Source: Roseomonas xinghualingensis (lineage in GTDB: Bacteria > Pseudomonadota > Alphaproteobacteria > Acetobacterales > Acetobacteraceae). Taken from it: a stretch of DNA of 64,000 nucleotides. Below the pieces are notes generated by a model that was not told the DNA's origin, did not search any database, and worked only from the letters and a program-made list of their open reading frames with translations. Positions 59,038-64,000 of this stretch are shown here, piece after piece. The position numbers were made by a program, and so were the translations under genes. Positions within the stretch are counted from its first letter, which is position 1, and the number at the start of each line of letters is the position of its first letter. The stretch is from NCBI RefSeq assembly GCF_025791835.1, contig NZ_JAOXLP010000010.1, positions 62,001 through 126,000 on the forward strand. Reading direction: 5' to 3'.

Positions 59038-59694
59038 TTACGCTGGGCTCGCATAAAGGTGGCCGCCATGAATTGCCATGGCATGGCTCGCCAGCTCCGA
59101 CACCAATCCATCATCGTGAGATACGAGAAGCATTGCTCCGGGAAAGGTGCGCAAGCTGTTCTTCAGGCGCTGCCCGTGCTCCGCATCAACGCCATTCGTC
59201 GGCTCGTCGAGCAGAAGGACGTCCGGCCGCATGGCCAACAGCCCCGCGAGACAAACAAGCCTCTTCTCCCCGCCTGAAAGGTGATGGCTGATCCGATCGG
59301 CCAAATGACTGATATCGAGTTCCTCAAGAGCCGCATGTGCACGTTCCACGGCTTCCGAATGCGTGTATCCGATGTTCAACGGTCCGAAGGACACGTCCTC
59401 GATAACGGTAGGGCAGAAGAGTTGGTCGTCGCTGTCCTGGAAGAGGAATCCAATGCGGGAACGGAACTTACGGAATTGGTATTCCTCCGTGCAGGTATTA
59501 CCGAAGAGCTCGACGCGCCCGCTCGTCGCGCGATCGAGCCCCACGATGCTGCGCAGAAGGGTTGACTTGCCGGCACCGTTTGCACCAACGATCGCCAGCC
59601 TATCCCGTGTTCCCACGGTGAGGCTGACATCCACAAGCACCGAGATGCCTCCCCGGGCCACGGTTACTTGATGAAGTGCGATTACGTTGGTCAA
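59038..59694 (-). CDS. nikO: Nickel/cobalt ECF transporter ATPase
   Basis: This 218-residue ATPase of the CbiO/NikO group has Walker A GANGAGKSTLLRSIVGL near residue 37, the Q-loop FLFQDSDDQLFCPTVIEDV (distinctive for ECF ATPases), the signature HHLSGGEKRLVCLAGLLAM near residue 135 and Walker B VLLLDEPTNGVDAEH. The start is a TTG at 59692-59694 whose TTGA overlaps the nikQ stop. No ATG lies near the domain start. It is the last gene of nikKMLQO and powers metal uptake. Confidence 0.88.
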   Translation of the reverse strand: MTNVIALHQVTVARGGISVLVDVSLTVGTRDRLAIVGANGAGKSTLLRSIVGLDRATSGRVELFGNTCTEEYQFRKFRSRIGFLFQDSDDQLFCPTVIEDVSFGPLNIGYTHSEAVERAHAALEELDISHLADRISHHLSGGEKRLVCLAGLLAMRPDVLLLDEPTNGVDAEHGQRLKNSLRTFPGAMLLVSHDDGLVSELASHAMAIHGGHLYASPA

Positions 59695-60401
59695 AGCCGA
59701 TCCACCAGCAATGCCATGACGCCCACCCCGGCGACGCACCCGAAGGCGACCCAGTCCCACCGCGTTGGAGATGGCTGGGTGCGGTAGGGGAAGCTCCCCG
59801 TATAACCGCGGCAAAGCATCGCTTCCTCGACCCTTTGTGCCCGATCCAGAGCCCGCACGAGAAGCATCCCAATTAGATTGCCATAGCTGCGCCACGTGTG
59901 CCGGTTCGAGCGCGGCTGGAAGCCGCGCGCACGCATTGCTTCATGCAGACGCTGTGCCTCTGCGTAGAGAATAGAGTGGTAACGTATGGTCATCACGAAC
60001 AGACGGATCAGCCGCTCCGGCACATGCAGGCCGCGCAACGCGACGCCCAGGCGCACGGGTTCAACATTACCGAGAAGTGCCGTTATCAGAAGAACCGACG
60101 ACATGACCTTGCTTGCTATCAAGGCAGTGCGCCAAACGCCTTCCATGCTTGCCGACAAAGGGCCAAGGGTAAACAGCGGCTGCCCGGCCATGGTAAATGG
60201 CACTGTCAGGAAAAGCAGCAGCACGAATGCCTCAACATGCAGGAGCCGCCGCCAGCGACGAGCATCTGGCGCGGCACATGCCACCGCAAGCAGCACGGCA
60301 ATCAGCAGCCCCGCTGACACCGCAAGCGACTGCAGTTGCGATATCTCAGCAACCGCAACAAAGGTTGCAATGAGCCGGAGCCGTAGTTCGGTGGGTGACA
60401 T
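59691..60401 (-). CDS. nikQ: Nickel/cobalt ECF transporter transmembrane coupling subunit
   Basis: This 236-residue membrane protein of the CbiQ/NikQ family has about five helices. The conserved Ala-Arg-Gly motifs appear as AMRARGFQPRSNRHTWRSYG near residue 165 and AMLCRGYTGSFPYR near residue 205. These are the coupling helices that contact NikO. The ATG at 60399-60401 overlaps the nikL stop by one base. It couples ATP hydrolysis to the NikM core. Confidence 0.88.
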   Translation of the reverse strand: MSPTELRLRLIATFVAVAEISQLQSLAVSAGLLIAVLLAVACAAPDARRWRRLLHVEAFVLLLFLTVPFTMAGQPLFTLGPLSASMEGVWRTALIASKVMSSVLLITALLGNVEPVRLGVALRGLHVPERLIRLFVMTIRYHSILYAEAQRLHEAMRARGFQPRSNRHTWRSYGNLIGMLLVRALDRAQRVEEAMLCRGYTGSFPYRTQPSPTRWDWVAFGCVAGVGVMALLVDRL

Positions 60402-60970
60402 CAGCGCCGCCTCGCTCGTGCCCACAGTGCTGTTCCCACAACTCCAGCGATGAAGAACAGACCTGAAAGAACGTCAATGAATCGCAAGCGAGCATCCATC
60501 TGCTCGACCCGTTCGAGTACCGGCCCCACTTGGCGCTGGACCGCAGCTTCAACCAATACGGCAAGCTGCCGATCAGCTGAGGGCTGAAGTGGACTTGCAC
60601 CGGCCTCCGTCAAACTGCCGGCAGAATTGGACGCCGGCGCGGCGCCTGCACCTGCAATCCGGGCAGCCGGCAGCGTGATGGATGCGACATGCGCCTCGTG
60701 GGTATCGACTGTGATGGTGACGTCGGACGTGATAGGCGTGATCAGTTCGAATGCAAAGCGCCCTTCACCATCGGTTGTGCCCGACGCGATGGCCCTCCCC
60801 TGAGCGTCCTTTGCCGTCCACGAACTGCCCCCTGCCCTGCCGCCACCAACGAAGAAGGCGTATCCACCGACGGAATTACCCTGCGCGGCAGCAAACAGCT
60901 TCAGATTGTGGGCGTGCGCAGGCGCGCAGAGCATAACAGCCAGGAGGGCCCCGAGCAGAGCGCGCGTCAT
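60401..60970 (-). CDS. nikL: Nickel ECF transporter accessory subunit (NikL-like)
   Basis: This 189-residue protein has a signal peptide ending at AHAHN and a beta-rich periplasmic domain beginning HNLKLFAAAQGNSVGGYAFF with a GEGRFAFELITPITSDVTI block. It ends in one membrane helix near the C-terminus (LFFIAGVVGTALWARARRR). The layout fits NikL, the membrane-anchored accessory component of NikKMLQO nickel transporters. It sits between nikM and nikQ, overlapping both. Confidence 0.8.
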   Translation of the reverse strand: MTRALLGALLAVMLCAPAHAHNLKLFAAAQGNSVGGYAFFVGGGRAGGSSWTAKDAQGRAIASGTTDGEGRFAFELITPITSDVTITVDTHEAHVASITLPAARIAGAGAAPASNSAGSLTEAGASPLQPSADRQLAVLVEAAVQRQVGPVLERVEQMDARLRFIDVLSGLFFIAGVVGTALWARARRR

Positions 60971-61581
60971 GGCGCCAACGGCCTTAGTGCCTCAGGCTGC
61001 ACACGGCCGAGGAAAGCGACGATGCCTGCCGTGACAAAGCCTTCGCCAATGGCGAGTGGAACATAGGTAGCAATCAGCACCCTGGCGGCCGGCATGTATT
61101 CTGAAGCCGACAGCATCAACGAGAGCGCGACGAGCCCGCCCGTTCCCAGTACCGATAATGCCCCAGCCGCGCCCCCAAGCGCCATCCGCACCGCGCTTCC
61201 GTGCGTATTGCGGATGGCCGGCCTAAGGAGCGCCGCGAAGACAACTCCCGGCAAGGCCAGATTGACGGTGTTGATACCCAGCGTCGTCAAGCCGCCAAAA
61301 CCGAACAGAAGGGCTTGCAGAAGCAGGATCGCCAGCACTGCGGGGAAGGCGCCAGTGCCGAGCATGATGGCCATAATCGCGGAGAGAATAACATGCACGC
61401 TCGACGGCCCCACCGGCACGGCAATCAGGGAGCTGGCAAACGCGGCGGCCGACAGGATGCCTGCCCGTGGGAGCATGCGGTCATCGAGCCGGCGCAGCCC
61501 CAGCCCGACACCGACTGCGGCGATGACGCCACCGCCGATCAAGACAGGCGCGGAGAGGATCCCATCGGGAATATGTGCCAT
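60967..61581 (-). CDS. nikM: Nickel/cobalt ECF transporter substrate-specificity subunit
   Basis: This 204-residue membrane protein of the CbiM/NikM family has the N-terminal metal motif AHIPDGILSAP with His at position 3 and a second His in VGPSSVHVILSAIM at residue 63. About six helices follow. The N-terminus reads Met-Ala-His instead of Met-His. Removal of Met would place His second, as the known nickel-site geometry requires. It is encoded between nikK and nikL and provides the metal-binding channel. Confidence 0.88.
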   Translation of the reverse strand: MAHIPDGILSAPVLIGGGVIAAVGVGLGLRRLDDRMLPRAGILSAAAFASSLIAVPVGPSSVHVILSAIMAIMLGTGAFPAVLAILLLQALLFGFGGLTTLGINTVNLALPGVVFAALLRPAIRNTHGSAVRMALGGAAGALSVLGTGGLVALSLMLSASEYMPAARVLIATYVPLAIGEGFVTAGIVAFLGRVQPEALRPLAP

Positions 61582-61593
61582 CTGAGCCTCATT

Positions 61594-62364
61594 TCAGCCC
61601 ATGTCCGTCGCCTTCACCCAGATCAGGGCACCCTCTTCCACCGGAACTTGATTTCCATCCGGCGAAAGTCGCGGCCTCTCCGCTTCGAGCAGAGCGGCAA
61701 AGCCCCACCATCCGGCTCTCGGTATCGCATAGGTGAAGGTGCCGTTCGCGTCCGCCCTGATGACCTGCGTGGTGAAAGCGTCATTGGGCGCCGCCACCGA
61801 GCCATCATTGACGAACGCCACCTCCACTTCCGCAAAGGGAACCGGCTGGCTCTCCCTGAGGACGACGCCGGAGAACACGTTTCCGGTCCATATGCCAATC
61901 GGGCGGGTGAGTGGCCGGATCTCGACCGGAAGGCCAACCAGCGCGTCCCACCCCTCCCCCGACGCGAAGCTATCGACCACTACCTTGGCGTAGTGAAGGA
62001 TGAACTTGCCCTCGGCCTGTTCCCAATAGGGCTGGGGCTCGACAAAGAAGACCGCCGCGCCGGGTTCCGTAAGATCATGCGTCAGGGTCCATGCCCCTTT
62101 GCCATCGACCGGGCTTCTGACGACCTGCCCGCTCAGATCCGTCTGCCGTCCGCCCTTCAGCACGCCAACGCGCGCCGGCCTCTCCATCTCCATGACTGGG
62201 CCACGCTCGAAGGGGTGGGTGAAGATGAGGCCCAGGGTCACCTGGCCGCCTTGGGGAAGGACGTCGGCGGACGGTATGATCTCCTGAAAATGCGCAACCG
62301 CGGGACTGGCCCATATTACTAAGCCACATAGTCCGAGGCGAAGCGACGACACGAAACCGGTCAT
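61594..62364 (-). CDS. nikK: Nickel ECF transporter periplasmic subunit (NikK/DUF4198-like)
   Basis: This 256-residue protein has a signal peptide (MTGFVSSLRLGLCGLVIWAS, cleaved near AVAHF) and a DUF4198-type beta-sandwich with VTLGLIFTHPFERGPVMEME, then FFVEPQPYWEQAEGKFILHY and the final EGALIWVKATDMG. NikK is the periplasmic accessory protein of NikKMLQO transporters. The His after cleavage and HPFE are candidate metal ligands. The ATG at 62362-62364 is preferred over in-frame starts at 62424 and 62427, because those would run through the NikR operator. It heads the operon. Confidence 0.83.
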   Translation of the reverse strand: MTGFVSSLRLGLCGLVIWASPAVAHFQEIIPSADVLPQGGQVTLGLIFTHPFERGPVMEMERPARVGVLKGGRQTDLSGQVVRSPVDGKGAWTLTHDLTEPGAAVFFVEPQPYWEQAEGKFILHYAKVVVDSFASGEGWDALVGLPVEIRPLTRPIGIWTGNVFSGVVLRESQPVPFAEVEVAFVNDGSVAAPNDAFTTQVIRADANGTFTYAIPRAGWWGFAALLEAERPRLSPDGNQVPVEEGALIWVKATDMG

Positions 62365-62376
62365 GGGAGGGCTCGC

Positions 62377-62404
62377 GTATGAATTTTCGCAATCGGAATC
62401 ATAC
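62377..62404 (-). promoter_or_regulatory. NikR-type operator GTATGA-N16-TCATAC
   Basis: GTATGA (62377-62382) and TCATAC (62399-62404) are separated by exactly 16 bases, the full consensus known for the E. coli NikR operator. The site lies 13-40 bases upstream of nikK and about 105 bases before the divergent regulator gene. It explains how the NikR-like protein next door would repress the transporter. Confidence 0.88.
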
Positions 62405-62509
62405 AAAGATAGCTCTCGCTCCATCAAGTGAATCCAGCAAGAAGTCCAATGTTTAATTTGCGCCTCCGCTGCCGTTACATGAAATCTTCAAATTAGGAGG
62501 AGGGTGCGC

Positions 62510-62983
62510 ATGCAGCGGATGACCATCGCGATCGACGACGAGCTGGCCTCGGCATTGGATTCATTCATGACAAGCACCAGTGCGATTAGCCGCTCTGAGG
62601 CGATCCGCGATCTGGTGCGGCGCGGCTTGTCCGCACGCTCCTCGGCTCCCCCCGAAGCGCAATGTTACGGAATTATCAGCTGTGCCGTCGATCAGTCGGT
62701 CCGAAACCTCGCGGCCCGGGTTCCCCAGGGTCGTCTCGACCGCCATGATCTGGCTATGGCCGCGCTTTCGGTCCCTCTCGATCACACGACATCGGTTGAT
62801 GTCACGCTGATGCGAGGCTCAGTCGGGGACGTCTCGGGCTATGCGGAGACCCTGTTCCTGGAACGCGGTGTCGTTCACGGCGCACTACATCTCATCCCGC
62901 TCGACGCGGATACGGTACCGCATAGCCACGGTCAGGGCTTTCCAAACCGGCATACCCACCTGCGCGTGCGAAGCGGCTTCTGA
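62510..62983 (+). CDS. NikR-like ribbon-helix-helix regulator with altered metal site
   Basis: This 157-residue protein aligns without gaps to E. coli NikR over the first 100 residues. The DNA-binding RHH domain is intact, with MQRMTIAIDDEL (Arg3 and Thr5 kept) and NRSEAIRDL-like SRSEAIRDLVRRGL. In the metal domain, Leu76, Ser87, Pro89 and Ser95 replace the four nickel ligands His76, His87, His89 and Cys95. The C-terminus extends beyond NikR with HSHGQGFPNRHTH (His138, 140, 148, 150). AGGAGG lies nine bases before ATG 62510. It is divergent from nikKMLQO and faces a consensus operator. Confidence 0.85.
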   Translation: MQRMTIAIDDELASALDSFMTSTSAISRSEAIRDLVRRGLSARSSAPPEAQCYGIISCAVDQSVRNLAARVPQGRLDRHDLAMAALSVPLDHTTSVDVTLMRGSVGDVSGYAETLFLERGVVHGALHLIPLDADTVPHSHGQGFPNRHTHLRVRSGF

Positions 62984-63129
62984 TGGCAGCTCACCCTGCC
63001 GAGCCGCACAAGAGCAGGTGGGCGGGTGCGAAGGATTCAAAAAATCTGGTAGCTATTGGTCGCGCATGTATTCAAGCTTGGCCGGATGCACGCAGCCCAC
63101 CATAAGTTCCGGTGAGCGGGAGAGACGCG

Positions 63130-63519
63130 ATGCGGCCATTGGACATGATCTTCGTCGGTCTCGGTGGCGGCACAGGGTCGGTCCTGCGCTGGTGGGTCGG
63201 GAAGATCGTCGGGGAGCGCAATCACGGCAGCTTTCCACTAGGAACGTTCCTGATCAATGTCAGCGGCGCCTTTTTGATTGGCTACCTCTCCGTCCTGTTC
63301 TCGGTGGACTGGCGAGACCGCTTTGGGACCGCACTGAATGCAGGCGTTCTGACTGGCTTTCTGGGGGGGTATACGACCTTCAGTAGCATGCAACTCGACG
63401 CCGAAAAGCTCACCTCCCAGGGGCGGAGCCAATATGCCATTGGCTATCTTCTTGGGTCAGTCGCAGCAGGCTTGGTCGCAGCAGCGCTCGGTGCCAGCTT
63501 GGCACGACTGCAGGGATGA
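63130..63519 (+). CDS. crcB: Fluoride channel protein, first copy
   Basis: This 129-residue Fluc/CrcB protein has four membrane helices. Family signatures are GGGTGSVLRWW at residue 10, the channel Asn in FLINVSGAFLIG near residue 40, and GFLGGYTTFSSM near residue 72 with the Phe-box Phe. It exports fluoride as a dimer. ATG 63130 was chosen for GGGAGA upstream. An in-frame GTG at 63112 is possible. A second, different copy follows after 12 bases, so the channel may be a heterodimer of opposite orientations. Confidence 0.9.
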   Translation: MRPLDMIFVGLGGGTGSVLRWWVGKIVGERNHGSFPLGTFLINVSGAFLIGYLSVLFSVDWRDRFGTALNAGVLTGFLGGYTTFSSMQLDAEKLTSQGRSQYAIGYLLGSVAAGLVAAALGASLARLQG

Positions 63520-63531
63520 GGGCGCGCCAAG

Positions 63532-63921
63532 ATGCTCAACATCATTATCCTGGTTTTCGCTGGCGGTGCCCTGGGTGCCATTCTGCGTGAATTGCTGATG
63601 CTCGGTGTACCTCACCTTTCGGACGGGTTTCCGCTGGATATCCTCGTCGCAAACGTCGGCGCGGCCTTTCTCCTCGGGCTTGCGAGCGGGCTGCACCAGC
63701 GGCGCCTTTTGTCCGACAACCTCAACGTCATGATCGGCACGGGCATCATGGGGGGGCTATCGACCTTCTCAAGCTTTGTTTACGGCGCGTATGTGCTCAT
63801 GACTGCATCCGCCACCGGCATGGTCGTTGCGGTGATCTACCTGCTGGTCAGCTTGGCGCTTGGGTATGGCGCGGTCGTGCTGGGGCTGAGGATCGGCACA
63901 CAGCGCCAGAAGGCGCCATAG
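63532..63921 (+). CDS. crcB: Fluoride channel protein, second copy
   Basis: This 129-residue CrcB protein has GGALGAILRELLM near residue 10, the channel Asn in ILVANVGAAFLLGLASG near residue 40 and GIMGGLSTFSSFVYGAY near residue 72. It is only distantly similar to the copy before it. Tandem dissimilar copies are known to form heterodimeric Fluc channels. The remaining 79 bases of the window show nothing further. Confidence 0.9.
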   Translation: MLNIIILVFAGGALGAILRELLMLGVPHLSDGFPLDILVANVGAAFLLGLASGLHQRRLLSDNLNVMIGTGIMGGLSTFSSFVYGAYVLMTASATGMVVAVIYLLVSLALGYGAVVLGLRIGTQRQKAP

Positions 63922-64000
63922 AACAAGCTTGGCAAAATGCGCCAACCCCTGAAGATCGCGAAAATGCGATCCAGCACAAGGCATATCATTTCTTTGCCAA

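Noticed and set aside
62984-63129. Possible fluoride riboswitch before the fluoride channel genes.
   Set aside because: The conserved GGCGATGG-type start and the CTGATGGCTCC core are not present.

Overview
The window reads as chromosomal DNA of a high-GC alphaproteobacterium, most likely an acetic-acid-bacteria relative close to Roseomonas (Acetobacteraceae). The evidence is a dense high-GC gene layout with many 4-bp start/stop overlaps, many periplasmic solute-binding proteins (TctC/Bug, NitT/TauT and amino-acid types), UPF0262, DUF983, DUF3775 and DUF2007 families, an alphaproteobacterial class Ia ribonucleotide reductase, and the Lhr-like/PdeM repair pair. No rRNA, tRNA, CRISPR array or prophage was seen. 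The taxonomic placement is inference from gene content.

Left part (1-11 kb): the tail of an unknown gene, two tiny membrane proteins, a single-HKD phospholipase D/nuclease, an N-carbamoyl-D-amino-acid hydrolase and, on the other strand, a hydantoin-racemase-like protein. Three small secreted proteins lie between the last two. Next come DUF983, UPF0262, methylthioribose-1-phosphate isomerase, an amino-acid ABC importer lacking its ATPase, a HAD phosphatase, a TctC-type binding protein and a rhodanese. Aromatic catabolism (11-18 kb): a NitT/TauT-type ATPase and permease, then a protocatechuate block (a PcaD-PcaC fusion, PcaH, PcaG, PcaB) and an FMN-dependent alpha-hydroxy-acid dehydrogenase. 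DNA repair (18-25 kb): rmuC opposes a coupled operon of an Lhr-like helicase, PdeM, a DNA photolyase and a PPP-type phosphatase.

Middle (25-49 kb): a complete NitT/TauT-type ABC operon. Divergent from it is a coupled transglutaminase / ATP-grasp-alpha-E / transglutaminase operon, a family arrangement predicted to make or modify peptides but poorly characterised. Then come an orphan binding protein, an endonuclease/exonuclease/phosphatase protein, a YjdF-like membrane protein, a D-lactate dehydrogenase, a frameshifted TctC gene, a HerA-like ATPase, a lipoprotein coupled to an ExeA-like membrane ATPase, an amidohydrolase, a lone molybdopterin-binding dehydrogenase subunit, DUF3775, an SDR, a polyprenyl diphosphate synthase, DUF2007 and a TrmN6-like methyltransferase.

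Right part (49-64 kb): nrdA-nrdB with a NrdR-box pair upstream, an AapJ-like binding protein, a MarR-controlled VOC/DUF1428 locus, a NylB-like serine hydrolase and a decayed IS701-like transposase. An apparently accessory stretch follows: an OprB porin, a nickel ECF transporter (nikKMLQO) divergent from a NikR-like regulator, and two tandem fluoride-channel genes. The most unusual signal is here. The NikR-like protein keeps its DNA-reading residues and faces an exact GTATGA-N16-TCATAC operator, but all four classical nickel ligands are replaced and it carries a histidine-rich C-terminal tail. Other notable items are a diverged pair of intergenic repeats with a covarying hairpin, two one-base frameshifts, and several hairpins that straddle the stop codons of convergent genes.
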